From NCBI GenBank assembly GCA_964400495.1, contig CAYNTS010000001.1, positions 1-64,000 of the forward strand: a stretch of 64,000 nucleotides of DNA. The letters are read 5' to 3'. A model generated the notes under the pieces. That model was not told the DNA's origin, did no database searches, and saw only the letters and a program-made list of their open reading frames with translations. Shown in pieces: positions 9,145 through 18,735 of this stretch. Source of the DNA: CAYNTS01 sp964400495 (GTDB lineage: Bacteria; Fidelibacterota; Marinisomatia; SCGC-AAA003-L08; D37C17). The position numbers and the translations under genes were made by a program. Numbering within the stretch: position 1 is the first letter of the stretch; every line of letters starts with the position of its first letter.

Positions 9145-9871
9145 ATTATTTGTTAAATATTCTGTTTCTCTTTCAATATTCTTAGTTATTGGTGTTTTTC
9201 TGTTTGATTATATTATTTTACCACTCTATGTTGGTACTAATAATGAACATTTTTTACCTGATGTTCGAGGATTATATACAGATAGTGCAAGCTATGAATT
9301 AAATTCATTTGGATTTAATATAGAAATAATAACTGCAGAATATCTAGAAGCAAATAAACCTGGTACCGTTATACGAATGTCGCCTAGAGCTTTTACAAAA
9401 GCTAAAGAAGGTAGAACAATTCAACTAACAATTGCAGGGCATAAAAAGGATTTAGTAATACCTGATTATGTTAATAAAAGTCTTCGAAATGCAAAACTCG
9501 ATATGCGAAGTTCAGGTTTAAATATTGATACTCTAATTTATGAGTTTAGTGATTTGATAGCAGAAGATTATATTACTTTTCAATTACCAAGAAAAGGGCA
9601 TTTAGTTAAAACAGGAGCCAAAATAACGCTAGGTGTAAGCAAAGGGAATCCACCTGATTATTATACTGTACCAAATTTGTTAAATTTAAGTTTAAATAAA
9701 GCTAAATCTAAATTGATACTGGCTGGACTAAGAGTAGGGGATATTGAATACGAGTTTCAACCTGAATTATTGAACAATACCGTAATTGAACAAAGCATGA
9801 CTGTTGATATGAAGGTTTCATTTCCTGCCTCTATTAATTTAATAATAAGTACAGATAAGGAAACTAAATGA
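9137..9871 (+). CDS. membrane-anchored PASTA-domain protein without a kinase domain
   Basis: This 244-residue protein has a short cytoplasmic N-terminus, one transmembrane segment (about 8-32) and three PASTA repeats (about 33-100, 103-170, 174-243), for example FLPDVRGLYTDSA, LVIPDYVNKS and YTVPNLLNLSLNKA. PASTA domains bind peptidoglycan fragments or muropeptides in serine/threonine kinases and penicillin-binding proteins. No kinase or transpeptidase sequence is present. In many Firmicutes the PASTA kinase gene lies between rsmB and rpe, the place occupied here. The gene overlaps rsmB by 8 bases and rpe by 4. A role in envelope sensing or cell-wall binding is inference. Confidence 0.85.
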   Translation: MIRLFVKYSVSLSIFLVIGVFLFDYIILPLYVGTNNEHFLPDVRGLYTDSASYELNSFGFNIEIITAEYLEANKPGTVIRMSPRAFTKAKEGRTIQLTIAGHKKDLVIPDYVNKSLRNAKLDMRSSGLNIDTLIYEFSDLIAEDYITFQLPRKGHLVKTGAKITLGVSKGNPPDYYTVPNLLNLSLNKAKSKLILAGLRVGDIEYEFQPELLNNTVIEQSMTVDMKVSFPASINLIISTDKETK

Positions 9872-10512
9872 ATAGAATAATTTCACCATCATTATTATCC
9901 GCTAATTTCGCTAATTTAACTGAAGACATTAAAGCAGTTGAAACTGTTGGAGTTACACGTTTGCATTTAGATGTGATGGATGGGCACTTTGTTCCTAATT
10001 TAACATTTGGTCCATTTATAATTGAAGCTATACGAAAAATATCAAACTCTCATTTAGAAACACATTTAATGATTGAAACTCCATATACTTATTTGGACGA
10101 CTATATTAACGCAGGTTCAGATACTGTAATTATTCATCTTGAAGCCTCAGAAAATCCTATAAGAGATTTGCAATATATTCAAAGTAAAAATATAAAAGCT
10201 GGAATTGCAATAAATCCAGATACTTCCCCAGAAAAATTAACACACTTGCTAGAGTATGTAGATTATATTTTAATTATGTCTGTATTTCCTGGGTTTGGCG
10301 GGCAATCTTTTATTGAATCAACTTTAGATACAATACAAAAATGTGTATCATTTAAAGCTAATCATGATTTACTTATTGGGGTAGATGGAGGAGTAAATTT
10401 AAAAACAATCAAAAAAGTATATGAAACCGGAATAGATGTTTCGATTGTAGGGTCAGGTCTGTATGGTGCAAATGATATTGAACAAAGATACAAGGAATTA
10501 TTAAATGTCTAA
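9868..10512 (+). CDS. rpe: ribulose-phosphate 3-epimerase
   Basis: This TIM-barrel metalloenzyme interconverts ribulose 5-phosphate and xylulose 5-phosphate in the pentose phosphate pathway. Motifs are ISPSLLSANFANL at the start, HLDVMDGHFVPNLTFGP (about residues 32-48), the metal-binding IHLEA, MSVFPGFGGQSFI and the phosphate loop GVDGGVN followed by IVGSGLYG. The 214-residue length is normal. The start overlaps the previous stop as ATGA, suggesting coupled translation. Confidence 0.96.
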   Translation: MNRIISPSLLSANFANLTEDIKAVETVGVTRLHLDVMDGHFVPNLTFGPFIIEAIRKISNSHLETHLMIETPYTYLDDYINAGSDTVIIHLEASENPIRDLQYIQSKNIKAGIAINPDTSPEKLTHLLEYVDYILIMSVFPGFGGQSFIESTLDTIQKCVSFKANHDLLIGVDGGVNLKTIKKVYETGIDVSIVGSGLYGANDIEQRYKELLNV

Positions 10513-11101
10513 CTTTCTTGAATTAACTTTTAAACAAGAGGTACATAGAAAATATATCCATCTTACATCATCTTTGTTTGGATTTTCAATTTTGTTTTTT
10601 GAAAAAGATATTCTAATTCCCATATTTTTCATGGGTACAATTTTAATAATATTAGTTGATATTCTTCGTTATAAATCAAACAAAATTAATTTGTTTATAG
10701 AATCACTATTTAATGGTGTCATGAGACCATTTGAAAGGGAGCAAATAACAGGAGCAACATTCTTACTGATTGGTGTTCTCATAACGACAATCCTATTTGA
10801 TAGGGTTTCAGCATCAACTGGAATGTTTTTCATGAGTTTTTCAGATACAGCTGCCGCAATTATAGGGGTAAGATTTGGTAAAACAAAAATTTGGAACGAT
10901 AAAACACTTGAAGGATCTTTTGCTTTCTTGATTACAAGTTTAATAATAGTTTTTATGATACCTGAAATACCTTTAGGATTGGGTATTATAACCGCAATAA
11001 TTGTAACCATTGTAGAATTACTTGCAGTACCTAAAGTAAATGATAATTTGCTAATTCCAATTGTAACTGCAACAATTTTGAGTTTGGGTAATATCGCTTG
11101 A
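10505..11101 (+). CDS. CTP-dependent lipid kinase-like membrane protein (SEC59/DGK1/VTE5 family)
   Basis: This polytopic protein of 198 residues has about six hydrophobic segments. It starts with a VHRKYIHLTS segment, has FSDTAAAIIG(V)RFGK in the middle and KTLEGSFAF, and ends with ELLAVPKVNDNLLIPI. This pattern is shared by dolichol kinase, phytol kinase and CTP-diacylglycerol kinase, often annotated in bacteria as phosphatidate cytidylyltransferase-like. It probably phosphorylates a lipid alcohol (prenol, phytol or diacylglycerol); the substrate is unknown. It overlaps rpe by 8 bases and the next gene by 4. Confidence 0.75.
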   Translation: MSNFLELTFKQEVHRKYIHLTSSLFGFSILFFEKDILIPIFFMGTILIILVDILRYKSNKINLFIESLFNGVMRPFEREQITGATFLLIGVLITTILFDRVSASTGMFFMSFSDTAAAIIGVRFGKTKIWNDKTLEGSFAFLITSLIIVFMIPEIPLGLGIITAIIVTIVELLAVPKVNDNLLIPIVTATILSLGNIA

Positions 11102-13095
11102 GTTTTTTAACAACTACATTTTTATGGTTAATGCCCTTAATTGGAATACCTCTAATAATCCATCTTTTTAATAGAAGACAGATAAATACAATTGAATTCA
11201 GCTCTATTCAGTTCTTGCAAAAATTAAAAAAAGAATCAATTAAACGGTTAAATATTCTTCATATAATTTTACTCGTAATTAGAACATTAATTATATTGTG
11301 TATAATTTTAATGGCTTCAAGACCATTTACAAAAGGGTTGTTTTCTAATTGGATTGACGATGCTTCATCAACTTTTACAGCAATTATAGTAGATGATTCT
11401 TATTCAATGATGAGAGAATATGGTGATAATGAGCTTTCAAAAGTGTTCTCATCAATAGTTAATAAATTACCTGCAAATTCAACAGTACAAACAGTAAATA
11501 TTGTTAATTCGGAGCAGTTTTATGGAATTGCTAGTAAATTAAAACAACAAAATATTAAGCATCTCCCTACGTATGGTTCAGCCAATGTTACTGATGCACT
11601 TTCAAAAATATCTTTGCAAGGTAAAGAATATGCAAATAAAGAAATATTTATAATTACAGACAAAGCTGGTTTATTACAAGTTGATATCAATATGGTAGAA
11701 TCGCTCATTGATTGGAATCATTATGTTTATACTTTTTCTAATATTAATAATAATTTGTCGGTTGAAAATGTAACTATTCAAAATGAAATAATTCTACAAG
11801 ATGTCCCAATTGAAATATTTGTTAAAATTGTAAATAACGGTATTCAAAATATGGAAAATAGATTAGTCCAATTAATAATTGATGATATAAGTGTTGGCCA
11901 ACAATTAGTTGCACTAAATAGCAATGAAACTAAGGTTATATTATTTAAGACAGCAATTTCAAAACCAAATACATTAAATGCTTCAATTGAATTGCAAAAT
12001 GATGATAGAAATAGTGACAATTCATTTTTCTTCCAAATAAATGCTACAAATAAAACGAACATTGCAATTTTGTCAAATAAAAATCAAGACCACCAGTATT
12101 TTACAAGTGCAATAGATGCACTAAATAAAAAATCACAAATTTATAATTATAAAATCTATAATTCTGGGAATTTTAGAACATGGAACCCTAATAATTCTAG
12201 TATTGTTTTCGTTTTTGGCAATGAAATGCTAACAGAATACACTGGAAATAGATTGTTTTCGTATATTAATAATGGTGGAATAATAATGTGCATCCCAAGT
12301 TCAGATGATACAAGTTTTTCTCTATTTCCAAATAATCTTAAATCTAATGAATCAACTTTAACCAACTTAGGGAATAGTTTTCAAGAAATCGACTTTGACA
12401 CAATCAAAGATGAACAATTAGAAGATATTTTTGATGATGAAATAAAAAATATTAAAATATTCAATTACTTTGATTTAAAATCAAACAATGTTACACCAAC
12501 TATTTCTCTTGAAAATTCATCAATTTTGTTTGGAAAATTAAAAATTGGTCAAGGTGAAATATTAATTCTAACCAGTGCATTAAGTTTAAAGTGGAATAAT
12601 TTTATTTTAAAGGGATCCTTCATTCCATTTATTCATTTTTTAATGCATCAAAATTTACAGAGTTCACAATTTGAAAATGACTTAAGAGTTGGGGATTTAA
12701 CAAAAGTAAGTATAAATACAAACTTTCTTTCATCATCTCAATTTGTTAATATTTCAAACCCTGTTGGAGAAATTCAACAATATCCTCTGTCAGAATCAAC
12801 TGTAGAAATTTGTCAAATTAATTATCCAGGATTTTATAAAATTCTAAATAAAGGTGGGGAAGAGCTTAATTCAATATCTGCAAATATCCCTAAAATGGAA
12901 TTGGAAAATAATAAAAATATTGAACCAAAATTATTCAAAAATACTGTCTTTATTGAAGATTATAGTAATTTAGATGAAATCATTGATTCAGCAAGAATTG
13001 GCAAAGAATTATGGAGAATGTTTTTATATCTATTAGTATTATTGGTTTCTCTAGAAATGTTATTATCGAATGTTTACCGTAGAAAATCAAACTAA
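11098..13095 (+). CDS. BatA-type N-terminal membrane domain and von Willebrand A-like protein
   Basis: This 665-residue membrane protein starts with the aerotolerance-type BatA N-terminal domain (LMPLIGIPLIIHLFNRRQ, about residues 10-30, and a second helix about 54-74). A von Willebrand A-like domain follows with a MIDAS motif DDSYS (about residue 99). After long beta-rich periplasmic sequence comes a final helix (about 637-658). Bacteroidota relatives are annotated as BatA-domain proteins of unknown function, often with a glutamine-amidotransferase-like middle region. The start is TTG overlapping the previous stop (TTGA). No MoxR ATPase or DUF58 partner is nearby, so a link to a Bat system is only by domain. 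Confidence 0.8.
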   Translation: MSFLTTTFLWLMPLIGIPLIIHLFNRRQINTIEFSSIQFLQKLKKESIKRLNILHIILLVIRTLIILCIILMASRPFTKGLFSNWIDDASSTFTAIIVDDSYSMMREYGDNELSKVFSSIVNKLPANSTVQTVNIVNSEQFYGIASKLKQQNIKHLPTYGSANVTDALSKISLQGKEYANKEIFIITDKAGLLQVDINMVESLIDWNHYVYTFSNINNNLSVENVTIQNEIILQDVPIEIFVKIVNNGIQNMENRLVQLIIDDISVGQQLVALNSNETKVILFKTAISKPNTLNASIELQNDDRNSDNSFFFQINATNKTNIAILSNKNQDHQYFTSAIDALNKKSQIYNYKIYNSGNFRTWNPNNSSIVFVFGNEMLTEYTGNRLFSYINNGGIIMCIPSSDDTSFSLFPNNLKSNESTLTNLGNSFQEIDFDTIKDEQLEDIFDDEIKNIKIFNYFDLKSNNVTPTISLENSSILFGKLKIGQGEILILTSALSLKWNNFILKGSFIPFIHFLMHQNLQSSQFENDLRVGDLTKVSINTNFLSSSQFVNISNPVGEIQQYPLSESTVEICQINYPGFYKILNKGGEELNSISANIPKMELENNKNIEPKLFKNTVFIEDYSNLDEIIDSARIGKELWRMFLYLLVLLVSLEMLLSNVYRRKSN

Positions 13096-14350
13096 TACCT
13101 CTGAAAATGCTCTAATTATTGGTGTTAATGACAACACCTGCTCAGAATCTGAATTCAATGAGCAATTACTTGAACTTAAACTCCTTGCAGAAACTGCCGG
13201 GGCAGTTGTTGTCTCAGAATCTGTGCAAAAACGCTCTAAAATTGATCCTGCAACGCATATTGGAAAAGGCAAAGCAACTTCTGTAATTGAGCAAGCTAAG
13301 GAGCTTAAATGCAATTTAATAATTTTCAATGATGATTTAGGACCTACTCAATTAAAAAATTTGCAAAAATTAGCTTCAGAAGAAATAAAAATTTTAGATC
13401 GCACAGGTTTGATTTTAGATATTTTTAAAAAGCATGCTCAAACAAAAGAAGCTAAAACACAAGTTAAACTAGCACATTTAGAATATTTGCTACCACGATT
13501 AACAAGACAATGGACACACCTTGAAAGACAAATGGGTGGAATTGGAACTAGAGGAGGTCCGGGTGAAACACAAATTGAAATTGATAGACGACTAATTCGA
13601 AATCAAATCACAAAACTTAAAAATGAACTAATTAAGATTCAAAAACACCAACAAACGCAAAGCCAAAGTAGGGCTAATTTATTTCGAATAGCTTTGGTAG
13701 GTTATACAAATGCGGGCAAATCAACTATAATGCAAGCATTAACAAATGCTGATGTATTTATCCAGGATCAATTATTTGCTACATTAGATACCACCACACG
13801 AAAATTAAATAATTTTAATGGTGTTAGCGTTGTTTTAAGTGATACCGTTGGTTTTATCAGAAAACTACCACATGATTTAGTTGCTTCGTTTCGCTCAACT
13901 TTATCTGTCGCAAATGATGCAGATTTACTGTTAAAAGTTGTAGATGCATCATCATTGTTCGCAAAAACACATATGCAGACTATTGATTCTGTTTTGAAAG
14001 AACTTAATATTGAGAGCAAAAAAGAGTTATTAATTTTTAATAAAATTGATTTGATACAAGACCAAAGTACTATAAAAGGGTTAACAAAATCTTTTCCAGA
14101 TGCTATTTTTATTTCAGCACAAAGAAAATTGAAAATCGATGGATTGTTGTCTAAAATAAAAGAGTGTATAGAAACAAAATTTATTGAAAAAACAATATTA
14201 ATTCCTCATACAAAGGGTGCATTAATAACTCAATTTTATAAAAAAGTTAAAGTTGAAAGTAGAATTGATGAATATGATGGTGTGAAGTTAAAAATAAAAG
14301 GATTAAAACCAACAATTGAATCACTATTAAAGAAAATAATGGAAGATTAA
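13070..14350 (+). CDS. hflX: ribosome-associated GTPase HflX
   Basis: HflX is a GTPase that binds the 50S subunit and splits stalled ribosomes. The N-terminal nucleotide-binding-like domain includes THIGKGKA (about 62-69) and the helical linker GGIGTRGGPGETQIEIDRR. The G domain begins near residue 208 with GYTNAGKST (G1), then DTVGFIRKLP (G3) and NKIDL (G4). The length is 426 residues. It overlaps the VWA gene by 26 bases and closes the yajC operon; no clear terminator follows. Confidence 0.95.
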   Translation: MFTVENQTNTSENALIIGVNDNTCSESEFNEQLLELKLLAETAGAVVVSESVQKRSKIDPATHIGKGKATSVIEQAKELKCNLIIFNDDLGPTQLKNLQKLASEEIKILDRTGLILDIFKKHAQTKEAKTQVKLAHLEYLLPRLTRQWTHLERQMGGIGTRGGPGETQIEIDRRLIRNQITKLKNELIKIQKHQQTQSQSRANLFRIALVGYTNAGKSTIMQALTNADVFIQDQLFATLDTTTRKLNNFNGVSVVLSDTVGFIRKLPHDLVASFRSTLSVANDADLLLKVVDASSLFAKTHMQTIDSVLKELNIESKKELLIFNKIDLIQDQSTIKGLTKSFPDAIFISAQRKLKIDGLLSKIKECIETKFIEKTILIPHTKGALITQFYKKVKVESRIDEYDGVKLKIKGLKPTIESLLKKIMED

Positions 14351-14581
14351 CGTACCTGTAACAGTGGATTTCAGATTATCTTTTAAGTAATATACGGTGG
14401 GAATCTCTTCTAGAATCGCAAACTTCCTTCATTCTCAATATAAAGAAAAGGCCTGTTTTTGAAAATTGAAATTAAACTCCCATTTTTTATGTTGAAAGTT
14501 CTGAAATACCAAAACTGCTACAGATACATCAAAAAACATGCTTAAATTTAATAATGAATGTTTGAAATGAGGAATTAGAAT

Positions 14582-14890
14582 ATGAAGATTGTTTACACTA
14601 CAACAAATAATAAAAATGTATCTACAAAGATAGCTAAACAATTATTAAAACTTAAATTATCAGCTTGTGTTCAAATAATTAGTAATGTTGATTCTTATTA
14701 TTCATGGGATAATAAAATTGAATTTTCAAATGAGTATTTATTGGTAATCAAAACAAATTCAAAAAACATTTCCGTAGTTATAAAAGAAATTACTAATTTG
14801 CATAATTATGAAATTCCAGAAGTTGTAGTTGTTGAAGCAACCATTTCTAATAGAAAATACAATGACTGGTTCAATAAAATAATGAGGTAA
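14582..14890 (+). CDS. cutA: CutA-family trimeric periplasmic/cytosolic divalent-cation tolerance protein
   Basis: This 102-residue protein matches CutA1 along its length: an initial MKIVYTTTNNK strand, LLKLKLSACVQII, SYYSWDNKIEFSNEYLLVIKT and the C-terminal YEIPEVVVVEA-NRKYNDW block. CutA forms very stable trimers and has been linked to copper tolerance in E. coli, though its biochemical role is unclear. GAGGA at 14569-14573 lies eight bases before the ATG. It is separated from hflX by 231 bases, so it probably has its own promoter, and it converges with leuS. Confidence 0.88.
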   Translation: MKIVYTTTNNKNVSTKIAKQLLKLKLSACVQIISNVDSYYSWDNKIEFSNEYLLVIKTNSKNISVVIKEITNLHNYEIPEVVVVEATISNRKYNDWFNKIMR

Positions 14891-14968
14891 TCATTATAGT
14901 GATAATATATATTATGTATAGTATTAAATAAATTAACATGTCTTTAGTCTCATTAATAATATTTGCTT

Positions 14969-17377
14969 TTATTTTACTACAAAGTTGATTAATCTTTGGG
15001 GAACTATAATTTCTTTGATTATTTGCTTATCATTTAGATACTTTTTAACGTTTTCTATCTCTTTAACTTTTGATAATAATTCGTCTTTCGTAATCGCAGT
15101 ATCTACTTCAATGTTTCCACGTAATTTTCCATTTACTTGAACAACAATATTAATAGTGTTTTCTTTGGCAAGTTCTGGATCATATTTTGGATATTGTGAC
15201 ACAAATACTGAATTTCTTTTTCCACTATCTTTCCACATTTGTTCAGATATATGCGGTGCAATTGGAGCCAATAATTTTATAAAAGTTAATTGTAGTTCTA
15301 AACTTACATTTGAATGACTATTATAATAATTAATAAATTCCATCAACCTACTTAGTGCCGTGTTGAATTTCATTTGCGATAAGTCATTAGAAACTGATTG
15401 AATTGTTTTATGCATTATTTGTAAATCTTTGTCTGATGGTTTTTCATTGGAAATTGGTAGATGGCAAAATTTCCACACTTTGTTGAGAAACCTATAAATT
15501 CCTGTTATCCCTTTATCATTCCAGTCTCCACCCTCATCAAATGGTCCCATAAACATTAAATACGCTCGAAATGTATCAGAGCCATACTTTTCAACAAATT
15601 CGTCTGGCGAGACAGTATTACCTTTAGATTTGGACATTTTTGCACCGTCTTTTGTAATAGTTCCTTGATGATACAATTTTGTAAAGGGTTCGTCAAAGTT
15701 TACAAAGCCTAAATCACGAAGTGCTTTTGTAATAAAGCGAGCATACAGTAAATGCATTGTTGCATGTTCAGCTCCTCCAACATACGTATCCACAGGCAAC
15801 CAATCTAGCTTAGTTTTGTCAAATGGAGTTGTTTCTATTTTTGCATTTGGATATCGTAAATAATACCATGATGAACAGACAAATGTATCCATAGTGTCAG
15901 TATCTCTTTTTGCGGGTTTATCACAAGTTGGACAAGTGGTATTTACAAACTCTGATACTGTAGCTAAAGGTGAAATATCTTTACCATAGGTTGATGAAAA
16001 TTCAATATTTTGAGGTAAATTAACAGGTAATTGATTTTCGGGTACTGGAACATCTCCACAATCGTCACAATAAATAACAGGTATTGGTGCACCCCAATAA
16101 CGTTGCCGACTAATCAACCAATCGTGTAATCTGTATTGTTCCTTAGCTTGACCTATTCCACGTTCTTCTAACTCATTACAAATAAGGCTAAATACTTCTT
16201 CTGACTTTATCCCAGTGAATTTATCTGAATTAACAGAAACGCCATAATCGGGGTAGCAATAATCTGTTCCGTGCTCTTCCCCATCTTCAGAAACCACTTC
16301 AATTATTGGCAATTTGAATTTTTTTGCAAATTCGAAATCTCTTTCATCTCCAGATGGCACAGCCATAATTGCACCACTACCATACGTAGAAAGAACATAA
16401 TCTCCAATCCATATTGGAATTTTACTATGCGTAAATGGGGTTATTGCATACGCTCCAGTGAATACACCAGTTTTTTCACGATCCGTTGAAGTCCTATCAA
16501 TTTCAGATTGTGTTTTAGTTCTCTCAACATATTTGCTCACTATAGCAATATTGTCAGTTGTTGTAATTTTACCAACTAATTCGTGTTCTGGAGCTAATAC
16601 CATATATGTAGCACCAAATATTGTATCGGGGCGTGTTGTGAAAACTGTTATTTTATCATCATGATTATCAATTTCGAACTCAATATTTGCACCAGAACTT
16701 TTACCTATCCAATTCTTCTGCATATGTTTGGTTTTTTTAGGCCAATCTAATGTATCTAATTTGTCTAAAAGTTCTTCTGCATAATCTGTAATTTTAAAAA
16801 ACCACTGGGTTAAATCTTTTTTTGTAACTTCTGTATTGCATCTATCACAATGTCCATCTTTTACTTGTTCATTTGCTAAAACAGTAGAGCAGCTTGGGCA
16901 CCAATTAACTGGGGCATTTTTTTGATATGCAAGTCCATTTTTGTATAACTGAAGAAATAACCACTGAGTCCACTTGTAATATTCTGGGGAGCTAGTATTG
17001 ATTTCATTGCTCCAATCGTACATTGCACCAATTCGACATAGTTGGCTTTTCATTTTTTTAATATTTTGTTCTGTACTTATTGCAGGATGTATTCCATTTT
17101 TTATTGCATAATTTTCAGCTGGTAATCCAAATGCATCAAATCCCTGAGGTTGAAAGACATTACACCCCTTCATTTTCATAAATCTTGCATAAGTATCAAC
17201 TGGACCGTAATTATACCAATGACCGATATGCAATTTGTCCCCTGAAGGATAACTGAACATGGTTAGGCAGTAATGTTTTTTGTCAATTTCAGAAAGATTT
17301 GTTTGGTGAGTTTTATCTTGCTCCCATTTTTTTTGCCATTTATTCTCTATTTCATGAAAATTGTATTCTTTAGTCAT
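14969..17377 (-). CDS. leuS: leucyl-tRNA synthetase
   Basis: This class I aminoacyl-tRNA synthetase charges tRNA-Leu. It has HIGH at residues 50-53, the CP1 editing domain (about 220-420, with TTRPDTIFGATYMVLAPEH), the DAFGLPAENYAI segment, four-cysteine zinc motifs (CPSCSTVLANEQVKDGHCDRC is the first; CDDCGDV and CPTCDKP follow), and KMSKS at about 580 in DGAKMSKSKGN. The 802-residue length is normal for the bacterial form. A tRNA-Leu gene lies elsewhere in the window (35815). Confidence 0.97.
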   Translation of the reverse strand: MTKEYNFHEIENKWQKKWEQDKTHQTNLSEIDKKHYCLTMFSYPSGDKLHIGHWYNYGPVDTYARFMKMKGCNVFQPQGFDAFGLPAENYAIKNGIHPAISTEQNIKKMKSQLCRIGAMYDWSNEINTSSPEYYKWTQWLFLQLYKNGLAYQKNAPVNWCPSCSTVLANEQVKDGHCDRCNTEVTKKDLTQWFFKITDYAEELLDKLDTLDWPKKTKHMQKNWIGKSSGANIEFEIDNHDDKITVFTTRPDTIFGATYMVLAPEHELVGKITTTDNIAIVSKYVERTKTQSEIDRTSTDREKTGVFTGAYAITPFTHSKIPIWIGDYVLSTYGSGAIMAVPSGDERDFEFAKKFKLPIIEVVSEDGEEHGTDYCYPDYGVSVNSDKFTGIKSEEVFSLICNELEERGIGQAKEQYRLHDWLISRQRYWGAPIPVIYCDDCGDVPVPENQLPVNLPQNIEFSSTYGKDISPLATVSEFVNTTCPTCDKPAKRDTDTMDTFVCSSWYYLRYPNAKIETTPFDKTKLDWLPVDTYVGGAEHATMHLLYARFITKALRDLGFVNFDEPFTKLYHQGTITKDGAKMSKSKGNTVSPDEFVEKYGSDTFRAYLMFMGPFDEGGDWNDKGITGIYRFLNKVWKFCHLPISNEKPSDKDLQIMHKTIQSVSNDLSQMKFNTALSRLMEFINYYNSHSNVSLELQLTFIKLLAPIAPHISEQMWKDSGKRNSVFVSQYPKYDPELAKENTINIVVQVNGKLRGNIEVDTAITKDELLSKVKEIENVKKYLNDKQIIKEIIVPQRLINFVVK

Positions 17378-17467
17378 TTGCTGATTTTTCCGTCATTTAT
17401 AAATTTACAAGGAATATTAGATAAAAAATTATTACATTAGATAATTAATATAAAAGATGAATAAAAT

Positions 17468-17962
17468 TTATTTTATAAGAGTAATGCTAAGCATCGTTAA
17501 TAAAGTAACGATACTAGCGCTAATTATTAAACCTAAAAATATAGCAATTAGTGATTTTTTATAGTTAACCCCAAAAACAAAGGATGCAACACACCCAGTC
17601 CACGCCCCAGTGCCTGGCAAAGGTAGTGCAACAAATAATACTAATCCTAAAAATTTAATGTTATCAATATAGTAACCACGTTTTCGGGTTCTCGCAAAGA
17701 GCCATTTAAAAAATCGTCTCCAAACTTTCCATCGTTGCAAAAAAAATGAAACAGGTTTCAATAGAAATAATATAGGAATTGAAATTAGTAGATTTCCAGC
17801 AATAGAAAACAAAAATGCACTTTGCCAAGAGAGCCCCCAAATTGAAACTCCAATAGGAATTGCAAGACGTAATTCTGTAATAGGAAACATTGCCAAAATG
17901 AATATTTTTAATTCTGGATTGTTAGAAACATTATTTAATAATATTGTTAAATATTCTACCAT
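17468..17962 (-). CDS. small multi-drug export family membrane protein (COG2426-like)
   Basis: This 164-residue protein has about four transmembrane segments and matches the Sm_multidrug_ex domain: MFPITELRLAIPIG early, then a basic loop RWKVWRRFFKWLFARTRKRG, LFVALPLPGTGAWTG and a terminal hydrophobic pair. Members are related to the DedA/VTT superfamily; the export function in the name is weakly founded. It overlaps the upstream glycosyltransferase gene by 7 bases, so the two are translated from one message, which may hint at a lipid-carrier-related role. Confidence 0.75.
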   Translation of the reverse strand: MVEYLTILLNNVSNNPELKIFILAMFPITELRLAIPIGVSIWGLSWQSAFLFSIAGNLLISIPILFLLKPVSFFLQRWKVWRRFFKWLFARTRKRGYYIDNIKFLGLVLFVALPLPGTGAWTGCVASFVFGVNYKKSLIAIFLGLIISASIVTLLTMLSITLIK

Positions 17963-18612
17963 TTTAAATTCCTAATAATTAAGTAAATAAATTTAACTGT
18001 ATCTGACATATTCCGTATTTTACTTTTGTTGTTATTGTAGATAGTTGAAATAGGCAATTCTTTATATGACCATTTGTTTCGCAATGCTTTTATTAAAAAC
18101 TCCGATTCAAACTGAAAACCCTTTTCATGACATGTTATTTTATTGAATTTTTGTATGTTATACCTTCTATAACCACATTGTGAATCACTTATTGTTACTT
18201 TAGTTAATATTGAAATGATTTTACTTGTAATAAAATTAGATAATCTTCGATGAATTGGCATTGTGGAGTCGAATGTACGCACACCACACACGATATCTAA
18301 ACTAGAATCAGCTTCGAGAAAATGTTTCACGAATTTAGGATCATGCTGAAAGTCAGCATCGATTACAATTGCATGCGAAACATTTAGCTTATCTTTTGAG
18401 TACGAAAAAGCTTTTTGAAGAGAATACCCCTTCCCAGTATTTGTATTATTTCTTATGAGTAGTACATTATTTGGAAGGATATTATTTTGAATTTTAATAC
18501 TTGAGCCATCATCAACAATTAGTATTGGAATATCGTATTTAATCAACTTTTGCGTTAATAAATATATTGTATCTTCTTCATTGAATGAAGGAATGATTAA
18601 AATTGGTTTCAT
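17956..18612 (-). CDS. family 2 glycosyltransferase (polyprenyl-phosphate sugar transferase-like)
   Basis: This is a GT-A fold family 2 enzyme of 218 residues. It begins with ILIIPSFNEEDTIYLL, has the nucleotide-sugar site ILIVDDGSS and the metal motif VIDADFQHDPKF, then GYRRYN near the acceptor site. There are no transmembrane helices, like soluble dolichol-phosphate-type transferases, but the acceptor is unknown. The ATG lies only ten bases after the terminator that follows tRNA-Pro, so expression needs read-through or a promoter inside that region. It is translationally coupled to the next gene downstream. Confidence 0.82.
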   Translation of the reverse strand: MKPILIIPSFNEEDTIYLLTQKLIKYDIPILIVDDGSSIKIQNNILPNNVLLIRNNTNTGKGYSLQKAFSYSKDKLNVSHAIVIDADFQHDPKFVKHFLEADSSLDIVCGVRTFDSTMPIHRRLSNFITSKIISILTKVTISDSQCGYRRYNIQKFNKITCHEKGFQFESEFLIKALRNKWSYKELPISTIYNNNKSKIRNMSDTVKFIYLIIRNLKW

Positions 18613-18621
18613 TTTGAGCTT

Positions 18622-18648
18622 AAAAAAACCTCGAACAATCGAGGTTTT
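18622..18648 (-). terminator. rho-independent terminator after tRNA-Pro
   Basis: On the minus strand AAAACCTCG (18648-18640) pairs with CGAGGTTTT (18633-18625) around a 6-nt loop, followed by a T-run to 18622. It lies seven bases after the tRNA 3' end and ends the merR-tRNA transcript. Confidence 0.85.
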
Positions 18649-18654
18649 GTACTG

Positions 18655-18728
<74 letters not shown>

Positions 18729-18735
18729 ATTGCAA

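Noticed and set aside
14435..14641. A minus-strand ORF of 68 codons between hflX and cutA
   Set aside because: No Shine-Dalgarno, low-complexity composition, overlaps the cutA start, and no recognisable family.
14902..14915. ATAATATATATTAT palindrome between cutA and leuS as a terminator
   Set aside because: Only A/T pairs, no T-run and expected by chance in such AT-rich sequence.
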